DNA from: Lachnoclostridium sp. An181
Lineage (GTDB): Bacteria > Bacillota > Clostridia > Lachnospirales > Lachnospiraceae
Assembly (NCBI RefSeq): GCF_002160325.1
Contig: NZ_NFKJ01000007.1
Location: 1-64,000 of the forward strand
DNA length: 64,000 bases
Direction of reading: 5' to 3'
The translations under genes were made by a program, and so were the position numbers. Below are positions 1 to 6,741 of this stretch, in pieces (the first letter of the stretch is position 1; every line of letters starts with the position of its first letter). Under the pieces are notes generated by a model. That model was not told the origin of the DNA. It saw only the letters and a list, made by a program, of their open reading frames with translations, and searched no databases.

Positions 1-113
1 AAATCTAACCATCGTCCTATTGTCATGTCCATTCCCCTGTTGATTTAACATGTGTTCGATCGGCAGGGATTCTTTTTCCCCTTATCCAAAATCGAAATTT
101 CCTATAAAACGAG

Positions 114-138
114 AAAGCCCCGCCGAAGCGGGGCTTTT
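114..138 (+). terminator. Rho-independent terminator of an upstream gene outside the window
   Basis: A perfect 10-bp stem (AAAGCCCCGC / GCGGGGCTTT) with a CGAA tetraloop is followed by TTTTCC. It ends transcription entering from the left edge. The first 48 bases are open in frame 1 and end in TAA, so they may be the tail of a gene, but the peptide is too short to name. Confidence 0.75.
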
Positions 139-154
139 CCTGTCCTCAGTGAAA

Positions 155-237
155 AAAGATATGTTTTAAGACCTTTAGAGCTTGCTTTTTGACCGGTGGT
201 GTGTAAGCTGTCACTCACAGAAATAAAACATATCTTT
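155..237 (+). promoter_or_regulatory. 14-bp inverted repeat in the leader of the SprT-like gene
   Basis: AAAGATATGTTTTA (155-168) is the exact reverse complement of TAAAACATATCTTT (224-237), with a 55-base loop. The 3' arm ends one or two bases before the AAGGAGG ribosome-binding site at 238-244. A long-range hairpin in the mRNA could limit access to the start codon at 253. That role is inference; an operator or a recombination scar is also possible. Confidence 0.45.
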
Positions 238-252
238 AAGGAGGACGCAACC

Positions 253-864
253 ATGCTGCAAATATCTGAAATCGTAAGAAAAACCGAGGAAATGTTCGAC
301 CTGTTCAACGAGCATTTTTACGAGGGTGAGTTGAACCGCCCGGCCATCACCGTGTCACCAGACGGAGGGCGCGGGGCGTATGGCTGGTGCAGTATCAACG
401 AGATATGGAACGCCAGCGGCGAGAAATATCGGGAAATCAATCTCTGCGCCGAGTACCTTGACCGGCCCATCTTCGAGCTGGCAGCCACGCTTCTGCATGA
501 GATGGCGCATCTCTACAATCTGGTTCATGGCATCCAAGACGTAAGCAACAACGGCTATTACCACAACCAGAAATTTAAAGCCACCGCTGAGGCCCACGGC
601 CTGCATATCGAGAAGCACGCCAAGTATGGCTGGACGGTAACAACACTGGCCCCGGAGGCGGAGGCATGGATTAGAGAAACTTTGGGAGAGGACAAGATCA
701 ACGTCAGCCGCTTGCCGGTGGAAGGCACCACCAAGGGCGGGAGTAAGAAGTCCATTAACCGCAGTATCAAATATGTCTGCCCTTGCTGCGGCACCATTAT
801 CCGGGCAACGCGGGAGGTCAATGTAATCTGCGGGGATTGCGGTGAGGCTTTCGAGCGTGAATAA
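253..864 (+). CDS. SprT-like zinc metalloprotease-domain protein with C-terminal zinc ribbon
   Basis: This is a 203-residue protein of the SprT-like family. The zinc-metalloprotease signature HEMAH sits at residues 82-86 inside LLHEMAHLYN, and a later YYHNQKFK segment fits the family's downstream region. The C-terminus carries CPCC at 176-179 and CGDC at 193-196, a four-cysteine zinc ribbon. The ATG at 253 was chosen because AAGGAGG lies 8 bases upstream; an earlier in-frame ATG at 196 lacks such a site. Small SprT-like proteins of this type are common in clostridial conjugative elements and plasmids, where their role is unproven; eukaryotic SPRTN cleaves DNA-protein crosslinks. A decayed second copy lies at 3268-3527, so this gene belongs to an accessory module. 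Family confidence is high, function is not known. Confidence 0.85.
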   Translation: MLQISEIVRKTEEMFDLFNEHFYEGELNRPAITVSPDGGRGAYGWCSINEIWNASGEKYREINLCAEYLDRPIFELAATLLHEMAHLYNLVHGIQDVSNNGYYHNQKFKATAEAHGLHIEKHAKYGWTVTTLAPEAEAWIRETLGEDKINVSRLPVEGTTKGGSKKSINRSIKYVCPCCGTIIRATREVNVICGDCGEAFERE

Positions 865-870
865 AGAAAA

Positions 871-895
871 AGCGGGAGCCGCGAAGGTTCCCGCT
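871..895. terminator. Hairpin terminator after the SprT-like gene
   Basis: AGCGGGAGCC / GGTTCCCGCT form a stem around GCGAA, with one G-T pair. On the minus strand it is followed by a clear T-run, so it could work in both directions. It starts just after the SprT-like stop codon. Confidence 0.6.
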
Positions 896-989
896 AAATT
901 GTTCTCATTGAAAGAGGTGGCGCTGTCCGGGAGCGGATACTTTTTAGCGTTTCCTCGTTTCTGGTACAAGAGAGCCAGACAAAGGGGTG

Positions 990-1098
990 CAAAAATGAGC
1001 CGTTATGGGCCTATGTGATGGCCGCAATAGGAAGCGGGCTGATGGCGGCTTGTTCCACCGAGTCCCCGAAAAACAGAAAAAGCCCGGAAAGCCCATAA
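990..1098 (+). other. Two coupled micro-ORFs, probably remnant
   Basis: AAAGGGG precedes an ATG at 994 that opens a 7-codon peptide (MSRYGPM). Its TGA overlaps the ATG at 1018 (TGATG), which opens a 26-codon ORF starting MAAIGSGLMAAC, with a short hydrophobic stretch ending in cysteine. It could be the frameshifted start of a small membrane or lipoprotein. No homolog is recognised. The stop codon lies inside the terminator hairpin that follows, which argues for a truncated remnant. Confidence 0.25.
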
Positions 1099-1117
1099 TA
1101 TCAGGCTTTCCGGGCTT
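1081..1117. terminator. Terminator-like hairpin
   Basis: AAGCCCGGAAAGCC (1080-1093) pairs with GGCTTTCCGGGCTT (1104-1117), a near-perfect 14-bp stem. It lies between the SprT-like region and the ABC-F gene, back to back with a second hairpin at 1121-1160. Confidence 0.55.
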
Positions 1118-1120
1118 AGA

Positions 1121-1160
1121 TACAAAAACAGCCCTCCGATTTGGAAGGCTGTTTTTGTAT
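1121..1160 (-). terminator. Terminator of the ABC-F gene
   Basis: TACAAAAACAGCC and GGCTGTTTTTGTA flank a short loop. Read on the minus strand it follows directly on the ABC-F stop codon at 1160-1162 and supplies its own T-run, so it is the likely terminator of that gene. It is symmetrical enough to work in both directions. Confidence 0.75.
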
Positions 1161-2698
1161 TAAAGATTGTTCCTTAATATGTTGATAACTCGTTGTGTCC
1201 AATCTCGATAAAATGCTTCCTCATGCGATACGAGCAGTACCGTTCCTGCAAAAGTTGAAAGGGCTGTTTTCAAAGCCTCTTTTGCCTGTACGTCTAAATG
1301 GTTTGTAGGTTCATCCATAATCAGGAAATTACAGGGGGTCAGAGTAAGCAGACACATCTTTACCTTTGCCTGTTCGCCGCCGCTTAATGTTCCTATGGAC
1401 TGCATAGCGTGTTTACTGGAAATTCCGCATCGTGCCAAATGCTTGCGGACATCTTTTGTCACCATATTGGGATAAGCATTGGCAACAATTTGAATGGGCG
1501 TCAATTCAGGTTCTTTCCACTCTAAATCCTGTTCAAAATATCCGATAGTAACCTGATCGGAAAATTTGAAATGGCCCTGCATAGATGGAATTTCCCCAAT
1601 CAGGGTTTTTAATAGTGTCGATTTTCCAATCCCATTAAATCCAGTAATAACAACTTTTTGTCCTCCCTTAATGCTAAATTCAATGTTTGATAAAACGGGG
1701 TAATGGTAGCCAACTGCCAGATGTTTCACCAACAAGTGTTCTGTATTGGTTAATGGAAGTACGGGAAAATGGAAGTGCGGAATAATTTCCTTTTGGTCTA
1801 AGGCTTCCATTTTGTCCATTCGGTCAAGCTGCTTTTGCCGTCCCCGCGCCATTTTTGCTTTTCTGCCCGCTATGTTCTTCCGTATAAATTCCTCTGTCTT
1901 TTTAATTTCCTTTTGCTGGGCCGCATATTGCCGTACATAATCTTCCCGCAGCAGGGTTTTCTTCCGCAGAAATTCGGAATATGTGCCGTAGTATTTTGTA
2001 ATCGTGTCATTGTCTATATCACAAATGCGGTTCGCTATCTTATCCAGAAAATTGAAATCATGGGAAACCACTAAAAAAGCATTTTCCAAAGCAGATAAAT
2101 ATTCCGCCAGCCATGTTACATGGTCTTTATCAAGAAAATTGGTCGGCTCGTCCAGCAACAGGACATCCGGCTTTTCCAGCAGTAATTTTGCTAAAATCAC
2201 TTTTGCCCGCTGGCCGCCACTCATTTCAGCAATCGGACGGTCAAGGCCAATCGCAAGAAGTCCTAACCCATTGGCGACACGCTCAATAGCGGTATCTATC
2301 GAATAAAAGTCATGGGCTTCAAGCTGTTCCTGATAATGGGCGGCCAGTTCAAGGCTTTTCGTATCACCGTCAGCAGCTCTTTCATATAGCTGCAACGCCT
2401 GTGCCTCCATTTCAAATAACTTTGTGAAAGCGGATTTGAGAAATTCTTTCATCGTTAAGGTATGGTCGATTTCCGCATATTGGTCTAAATAACCAATCGT
2501 AGTATTCGGCTGCCAGACAATGCGCCCGCTGTCTGGTATGATCTGCTCTGTACAGATTTTGATTAAAGTGCTTTTGCCGGTTCCATTCTGTCCGACAATG
2601 CCAATATGTTCTCCTTTATTGAGTGTGAAACCTGCATTTTTGTATAGCACATTCTCACCAAAAGAGTGTGTCAGTCCGTCAATTTCTAATAAGCTCAT
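1160..2698 (-). CDS. ABC-F family ATPase, candidate ribosomal-protection (antibiotic resistance) protein
   Basis: A 512-residue soluble protein with two ABC ATPase domains and no membrane segment. The first domain has Walker A GQNGTGKST, signature MSGGQ and Walker B LLLDEPTNFLD; the second has GFNGIGKST, LSGGE and LIMDEPTNHLD. Between them is a charged helical linker (RKNIAGRKAKMARGRQKQLDR), the part that in antibiotic-resistance ABC-F proteins reaches into the ribosomal peptidyl-transferase centre. The ATG at 2698 has GGAAAGGG 10 bases upstream; the frame stays open further 5' but that part overlaps the leader hairpins. The leader carries a strong promoter, a short peptide ORF and a terminator, the layout of drug-inducible resistance genes. 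Accessory surroundings support transfer. The drug spectrum cannot be read from sequence; a housekeeping ABC-F factor is less likely but possible. Confidence 0.85.
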   Translation of the reverse strand: MSLLEIDGLTHSFGENVLYKNAGFTLNKGEHIGIVGQNGTGKSTLIKICTEQIIPDSGRIVWQPNTTIGYLDQYAEIDHTLTMKEFLKSAFTKLFEMEAQALQLYERAADGDTKSLELAAHYQEQLEAHDFYSIDTAIERVANGLGLLAIGLDRPIAEMSGGQRAKVILAKLLLEKPDVLLLDEPTNFLDKDHVTWLAEYLSALENAFLVVSHDFNFLDKIANRICDIDNDTITKYYGTYSEFLRKKTLLREDYVRQYAAQQKEIKKTEEFIRKNIAGRKAKMARGRQKQLDRMDKMEALDQKEIIPHFHFPVLPLTNTEHLLVKHLAVGYHYPVLSNIEFSIKGGQKVVITGFNGIGKSTLLKTLIGEIPSMQGHFKFSDQVTIGYFEQDLEWKEPELTPIQIVANAYPNMVTKDVRKHLARCGISSKHAMQSIGTLSGGEQAKVKMCLLTLTPCNFLIMDEPTNHLDVQAKEALKTALSTFAGTVLLVSHEEAFYRDWTQRVINILRNNL

Positions 2699-2737
2699 TT
2701 TTATTAACCCTTTCCTGCATATTCTCTGATACAAACG

Positions 2738-2785
2738 AAAAAGGCAGAAAGCAAAGATACACAAATGTATCTGCCTTCTGCCTCT
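2738..2785 (-). promoter_or_regulatory. Attenuator terminator hairpin in the ABC-F leader
   Basis: On the minus strand GGCAGAAGGCAGATAC pairs with GTATCTTTGCTTTCTGCC, giving a long hairpin followed by TTTTTCG. It sits 40 bases before the ABC-F start codon, downstream of the promoter, so it would stop transcription before the gene unless disrupted. This is the arrangement expected of a transcription attenuator. Confidence 0.7.
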
Positions 2786-2809
2786 GGCATAGCAGCGCCA
2801 AAAACAAAA

Positions 2810-2837
2810 GGCTATGGACAAAACATTGTCCATAGCC
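2810..2837 (-). promoter_or_regulatory. Leader hairpin 1 (possible ribosome-controlled switch)
   Basis: GGCTATGGAC and GTCCATAGCC form a perfect 10-bp stem at the extreme 5' end of the transcript. A 9-residue leader ORF (MRLWTMFCP, 2812-2841) covers the whole hairpin. The 3' arm contains CATAGC, which could also pair with GCTATG at 2788-2793, so two exclusive folds are possible. Drug-stalled ribosomes on the leader ORF could choose between them; that mechanism is inference. Confidence 0.5.
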
Positions 2838-2845
2838 TCATACAC

Positions 2846-2876
2846 ATTATAACTGCATGGAAAGCCACTTTCTCAA
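2846..2876 (-). promoter_or_regulatory. Promoter of the ABC-F leader
   Basis: On the minus strand TTGAGA (2871-2876) and TATAAT (2846-2851) are separated by 19 bases. The -10 box is perfect. Transcription would begin right at leader hairpin 1. Confidence 0.55.
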
Positions 2877-2928
2877 AATGGGTATAAAATCCCCCTTATG
2901 GCTTCCCGATGAAATCGAAATGCGTCAT

Positions 2929-3024
2929 TTATACGCTATACTCTGCACAATGTTTCATCGGTATGGATTGTACAGAGCTGATTTTCTTTTTACGCTGATC
3001 GGTTAAATGAAAATTCATAATCAT
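2929..3024 (-). CDS. 31-residue micro-ORF upstream of the ABC-F gene
   Basis: A 31-codon ORF starting MIMNFHLTDQRKKK and ending in HCAEYSV. An AGGAGAT ribosome-binding site lies 8 bases before the ATG at 3024, and a near-consensus promoter (3064-3092) lies further upstream. Signals this good for so short a frame suggest real translation. It may be a leader peptide, a small basic protein, or the start of a gene that was cut when the ABC-F cassette was joined here. No homolog is recognised. Confidence 0.4.
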   Translation of the reverse strand: MIMNFHLTDQRKKKISSVQSIPMKHCAEYSV

Positions 3025-3063
3025 GCCTTTATCTCCTTTTGAGAGGTATAACTCTTGTTTCTA

Positions 3064-3092
3064 ATAATACTATGGAGAGCCTGGTTTGTCAA
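3064..3092 (-). promoter_or_regulatory. Promoter of the micro-ORF (and read-through into ABC-F)
   Basis: Minus-strand TTGACA (3087-3092) and TATTAT (3064-3069) with a 17-base spacer. It would transcribe the micro-ORF and possibly continue into the ABC-F leader. Confidence 0.65.
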
Positions 3093-3267
3093 TCACTATA
3101 TCTTTTATGCTGGGTCAGAACAGCATAAACAGCATAAATACAACCTCTTGTCTGCACATTTAGAGGAATAAAATCTGATGAACATCAAGGGATTTCGGTA
3201 GTAGTTGACAGGGTGATAATTGGAATTATCCAATCCCCGCCAGAATAGGCTTTTAAATGTGTATAGG

Positions 3268-3527
3268 AAACCGGGGAAATGTTCGATCTGTTCAACGAGG
3301 ATTTTTATGAGGACAAGTGAGTCTCCCTGCCATCACTGTATCGCAAGACGGAGGGCACAGAGCACATGGCTGGTACAGTATCAACGAGATACAGAATGCC
3401 AGTAGCGAGAAATCAATCTCCGCGCCGGGTACCTTGCCCCCAACTTCAAGCTGCCAACCATACTCCTGCATGAGCTGGCAGATCACTACAATCAGATGTA
3501 TAGCATTCAAGATATAACTACCAAATT
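3268..3527 (+). pseudogene. Decayed copy of the SprT-like gene
   Basis: This stretch aligns base by base with about 280-540, the N-terminal half of the intact SprT-like gene: shared blocks include AAATGTTCGA, CTGTTCAACGAG, CAGTATCAACGAGAT and CTCCTGCATGAG-like sequence. It has in-frame stops, small deletions and a damaged metal motif (HELAD instead of HEMAH). No frame stays open across it and the C-terminal half is missing. It therefore marks an older second insertion or a duplication of the same module, with the ABC-F gene between the two copies. The right end runs into the 3' end of the gene at 3518. Confidence 0.8.
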
Positions 3528-3763
3528 AAATATTTCCGTAATAACCCTTCTTGACCATCATCTTTTATCTTCTTTACCACATAGTTCAGCCATTCATCTG
3601 GTGTTGGCACATCTCCAGCACAGGGAATTTTTCTCCATTGCTCCCGTTTGACCGGATCTTTATCATTCCACCCCTTGCCAATTCTATCGGAAATTATCGC
3701 CCGCATTTCCTCAACTGAAATGTTTCTCTCCCGCGCCATTCTTTCAAAGATATGCTCCTGCAT
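3518..3763 (-). CDS. Small Spo0A C-terminal-like helical protein
   Basis: An 81-residue protein with GGAGGT eight bases before its ATG. The sequence (ERNISVEEMRAIISDRIGKGW near residues 13-33, then PTPDEWLNYVVKKIK) resembles the end of the Spo0A effector domain, where a helix leads to an AW..G turn and a KPT.SEF..MVA.KL segment. Small stand-alone proteins of this kind are found in Clostridia and are sometimes annotated as Spo0A-C-like; their job is unknown. It lacks the complete DNA-contact helix of Spo0A, so regulation of sporulation should not be assumed. Its stop codon lies at the edge of the SprT pseudogene, so the last few residues may be rewritten by that junction. It is divergent from the XRE gene at 3916. 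Confidence 0.55.
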   Translation of the reverse strand: MQEHIFERMARERNISVEEMRAIISDRIGKGWNDKDPVKREQWRKIPCAGDVPTPDEWLNYVVKKIKDDGQEGLLRKYLIW

Positions 3764-3915
3764 TATTCTACCTCCAGTCTTTTGCGAATAGCATTTCCAT
3801 CATCTACAATACTATAACTGTATAAACCCCTTTTAGGAAATATGATAGCTACCGATTGTGACTATTATACCACCATTCTGGGACTTAGAATAGATACAGA
3901 TAGGTAGGTGATGAT

Positions 3916-4215
3916 ATGGATACACAGAAACGGATTAGACAACTGATGGAGGAACGGAACTGGACGGACTATCGGCTGGCAAAGGAGGCAAACCTTTCCC
4001 ATTCCACCGTTACAAATATGTTCAACAGAAATAACGCACCAACGCTGCCAACTCTGGAGGCAGTATGCAGGGCATTTGGTATCACACTGGCTCAGTTCTT
4101 TGCCGAGGGTGAAGAAGCGCAATTGACCGAAGAACAACAGAAACTCTTTTCAAAATGGAGTAGCCTGACAGATAGGCAAAAGCAAATCCTTCTTGAACTG
4201 ATGGATGCCATCTGA
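3916..4215 (+). CDS. XRE-family helix-turn-helix regulator
   Basis: A 99-residue protein with an N-terminal HTH_3/Cro-CI domain (about residues 5-62: IRQLMEERNWTDYRLAKEAN, then STVTNMFNRNNAPTLPTLEAVCRAFGITLAQFF), followed by a short helical tail ending in LTDRQKQILLELMDAI, which is often seen in small clostridial Cro/CI-type regulators. GTAGGTGAT precedes the ATG. It is divergent from the small gene at 3518-3763 across a 150-bp gap, an arrangement typical of a regulator with its target. Its operator was not identified. It marks the right edge of the accessory region. Confidence 0.85.
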   Translation: MDTQKRIRQLMEERNWTDYRLAKEANLSHSTVTNMFNRNNAPTLPTLEAVCRAFGITLAQFFAEGEEAQLTEEQQKLFSKWSSLTDRQKQILLELMDAI

Positions 4216-4253
4216 AGCACATCACTCCCACACCGGGAAAGATGTGCTTTTCT
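4216..4253 (+). terminator. Terminator of the XRE gene
   Basis: AAGCACATC (4215-4223) pairs with GATGTGCTT, followed by TTCTTTT. It directly follows the XRE stop codon. Confidence 0.75.
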
Positions 4254-4605
4254 TTTGCCATAAAAAAAGCCCCTGCCAATTGCAGGAGCAAAAGCAAGAA
4301 CTTTATATGTAAATTTGAAATGCACCCATTCACGCAAGTTGGGTGCATTGTATCAATTTATGGTACGCAAGCCAGTAAGAGAGTATGCCAATGACTACCT
4401 ATACATTTCTGAAAACATCTTCGTACAAACAGAGCCTCATATCCATTCAGGATGCCGTTTCCCTTATTTGTCTTCAAATGTCAATCCTGTCAACTCCACA
4501 TACCATTTACCCAACCTGTCAACTCAATACCCCCAATATCAAAATCAACCACTCAACTCTCCACCATTTTTCACAATAGACCAGTTTCCACTTACCCATA
4601 AAACG
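4254..4605. other. Gene-poor gap with hairpins and short repeats
   Basis: No convincing gene was seen. It holds a GCTCCTGCAATTGGCAGGGGC hairpin near 4266-4290 (minus-strand T-run), an AATGCACCCA / TGGGTGCATT stem at 4318-4348, and two copies of CCTGTCAACTC (4486-4496 and 4515-4525). Open frames here lack ribosome-binding sites and are low in complexity. Confidence 0.5.
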
Positions 4606-4657
4606 AAAAAATCCGGGAGCCAGAACCTATCCTCTGACAAGCCCCGACTCCCGGAAA
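4606..4657 (-). terminator. Terminator of rlmD
   Basis: On the minus strand TCCGGGAGTC pairs with GGCTCCCGGA around a 25-base loop, followed by TTTTTTCG. It lies 30 bases after the rlmD stop. Confidence 0.65.
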
Positions 4658-4686
4658 CCCCTTGTTTTCTACACTTTTTCGCTATC

Positions 4687-6051
4687 TTATTCTTTGACTT
4701 TTGACATCAATACTACCGTCTCCACATGCACAGTGCCCGGAAACATATCCACGCAGCACACCTTCTCCACTTCATACCCTCTTCCCTGCAGCATCTCCAA
4801 ATCCCTTGCCAGGCTCGTTGGTTTACAGGAAATATACACCATCTTCTCCACGCCAAAATTCGTAATCTTTTCCAAAGCTTTTGGATTCACCCCATCTCTC
4901 GGTGGATCAAGTACGATCAGATCCGGGGTTTCCCCAAGTTCGTCGATCACCTTAAGCACATCACCTGCCCAGAATGTGCAGTTACAAAGACCATTCAGGC
5001 CGGCATTCACCTTTGCTGCATTGACAGCCTCCTCGACAATCTCCACACCGACCACCTTTTTAGCTACCGGAGCCAGTATCTGCGCGATCGTTCCTGTGCC
5101 GCTGTACAGATCAAAAATCACCTTGTCCTTTGTCTCTCCGATATATTCTCTTGCAGTCTCATAGAGTACTTCCGCTCCAAGAGAATTTGTCTGGAAGAAA
5201 GAGAACGGGGAAATTTTAAATTTCAATTCCAAAAGCTCTTCAAAGAAATGATCCTGCCCGTAAAGGATCTCTGTCCCTTCGTCTTTCACTACATCTGCAA
5301 CACTGTCATTGTACGTGTGCAAAATTCCCACGATTTTTCCTTTTAGTTCCAGGTTCAAAAGGCAATCCACCCATTCCTGCTCACAAAACGTAGACTGGCG
5401 TGTGGTCACAAGATCGATCAAAAGCTCTCCTGTCTTAACTGCTTTTCTCACCAAAAGATGGCGCAGAAATCCTTCGTGGCGCATGCGGTGATAATAGGTT
5501 GCTTGAATGGAAGTAAAATAAGCAAGAGTTGCCTTCAGCACTGCTCGGAAGTCTTCATCTACGATCCGGCATTCTGACACATTTACAATATCATGAAAAC
5601 TTCCTCTTTTGTGCATTCCAAGTGCTAATGGGCCATCTTTGTACTCGTCACCAAAGGAAAATTCCATTTTGTTTCGATATGCCTCCTGGAGAGGGCTTGG
5701 TTTGATACCCTCCCATTCGTATTCACTTAAGCACGCCTCATCCATCAACGCTTTGACCTGGCTTTCCTTTAATTTCAGCTGCTCCTCATAAGGAAGATTC
5801 TGGTACGTGCATCCACCGCAAGCCCCAAAATGCGGACAGGCTGCCTCACATTCATTGGACGCTTTCTCCAAAACTTCCAGAATTCTTCCCTCTGCTTTTT
5901 CTTTTCTCACTTTATTGATGTAAAAGCGCACTTTCTGGCCCGGCAGTCCGTTTTTCACGATCACAGTCCTTCCCTCTTCTGTGGAAATATATCCCTTGTT
6001 TGGAAATGCCACCTTCTCAATGATTCCTTCATATACCTGTCCTTTTTTCAT
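4687..6051 (-). CDS. rlmD: 23S rRNA (uracil-5-)-methyltransferase, RlmD/TrmA family
   Basis: A 454-residue SAM-dependent enzyme that methylates C5 of a uracil in 23S rRNA. An N-terminal TRAM domain (about 1-60) is followed by an iron-sulfur cysteine cluster (CEAACPHFGACGGCTY, about 65-82), the SAM motif DLYSGTGTIAQILA, the VLDPPRDG motif and the catalytic-cysteine segment YISCKPTSLARDL. The ATG at 6051 was chosen: an ATG five codons earlier is part of the ATGAGGAGA ribosome-binding site itself. The protein is of normal length. Firmicutes often hold several members of this family with different target uracils (U747, U1939), so the exact position modified is not certain. Confidence 0.92.
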   Translation of the reverse strand: MKKGQVYEGIIEKVAFPNKGYISTEEGRTVIVKNGLPGQKVRFYINKVRKEKAEGRILEVLEKASNECEAACPHFGACGGCTYQNLPYEEQLKLKESQVKALMDEACLSEYEWEGIKPSPLQEAYRNKMEFSFGDEYKDGPLALGMHKRGSFHDIVNVSECRIVDEDFRAVLKATLAYFTSIQATYYHRMRHEGFLRHLLVRKAVKTGELLIDLVTTRQSTFCEQEWVDCLLNLELKGKIVGILHTYNDSVADVVKDEGTEILYGQDHFFEELLELKFKISPFSFFQTNSLGAEVLYETAREYIGETKDKVIFDLYSGTGTIAQILAPVAKKVVGVEIVEEAVNAAKVNAGLNGLCNCTFWAGDVLKVIDELGETPDLIVLDPPRDGVNPKALEKITNFGVEKMVYISCKPTSLARDLEMLQGRGYEVEKVCCVDMFPGTVHVETVVLMSKVKE

Positions 6052-6170
6052 CTCGTTTCTCCTCATCTATTTTATTCTCTGTCTTAGTTTCAATCATATT
6101 CTGCTCTATTCTACCATCTTTTTTGGATTTTTCATAATAAAAAATCATAGATTTTGTTTCTTAATTTTAA

Positions 6171-6214
6171 TTGTATTATTGGTAACTAGTTGCTATAATT
6201 AAGTAACAAGTTAC
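6171..6214 (+). promoter_or_regulatory. Promoter with two MarR-operator-like palindromes
   Basis: TTGTAT (6171-6176) and TATAAT (6194-6199) are spaced 17 bases. GTAACTAGTTGC (6182-6193) fills the spacer and GTAACAAGTTAC (6203-6214) overlaps the start site. The two near-identical palindromes have centres 21 bp apart, two helical turns, as expected for a MarR repressor covering its own promoter. Confidence 0.75.
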
Positions 6215-6230
6215 TATAAGGAGGGTACAA

Positions 6231-6731
6231 ATGGAACTTCAGGATTTTATCCATCGATTTTCCGACACTGCTGAAAATCAAACCAAAGCGATCTTCAACA
6301 GTCTGTTCATTGTCGGAAATAAACTACAGACTTTATTCGACAACCATATTCCGGAAATCTCTTTGAAACAATTTATGCTGTTGTCTTTGATCCGTCATTC
6401 CAAAAAGCCGTTTACGTTTACTAAACTTGGAGGATTGCTTGGCTGTTCCAGGCAAAACATCAAAAAACTGGCAAGCGTTCTGGAGAAAAAAGGGTTCGTG
6501 ACCATTGAACAAAGTCCTGCTGATATGCGGGCTCTGTGCATACGCCCTGCACCAAAACTTGAGGACTATTTTGAAAACGTGTTTTCCAACTATCAAAAAG
6601 AGCTCTCTTTTCTATTCTCCGTCTATACAGAGGACGAAATTCGGACATTTTTTACTCTTTTTATGAAACTGTACACCGGGATCGAATGTCTGGAGAGTAT
6701 GTCAAAAGACAGCACCCTTATTTCCAAATAG
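6231..6731 (+). CDS. MarR-family transcriptional regulator
   Basis: A 166-residue winged-helix protein. The recognition region (KPFTFTKLGGLLGCSRQNIKKLASVLEKKGFVTIEQSPAD, about 62-101) has the MarR order of helices followed by a wing, flanked by N- and C-terminal dimerisation helices. AAGGAGGG lies just before the ATG. Palindromic sites in its own promoter suggest autorepression. The flavodoxin gene begins 10 bases after its stop, so the two are one transcript. MarR-flavodoxin pairs commonly answer redox or phenolic stress; the ligand here is unknown. No cysteine sensor is evident in the DNA-binding region. Confidence 0.85.
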   Translation: MELQDFIHRFSDTAENQTKAIFNSLFIVGNKLQTLFDNHIPEISLKQFMLLSLIRHSKKPFTFTKLGGLLGCSRQNIKKLASVLEKKGFVTIEQSPADMRALCIRPAPKLEDYFENVFSNYQKELSFLFSVYTEDEIRTFFTLFMKLYTGIECLESMSKDSTLISK

Positions 6732-6741
6732 GAGAATGAAT

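Noticed and set aside
1-48. Possible gene tail at the left edge ending in TAA
   Set aside because: Only 15 codons, with no recognisable motif; another frame also ends nearby.
355-969. Long open frame antisense to the SprT-like gene
   Set aside because: Its length follows from the GC-rich codon use of the real gene; no start signals or family match.
2699-2845. In-frame 49-codon extension of the ABC-F gene
   Set aside because: It lies across two leader hairpins and a terminator, begins at a weak GTG, and the ATG at 2698 has a proper ribosome-binding site.
4315-4704. 129-codon open frame on the plus strand
   Set aside because: No ribosome-binding site, low-complexity proline/serine/asparagine-rich peptide, and it runs into rlmD on the other strand.
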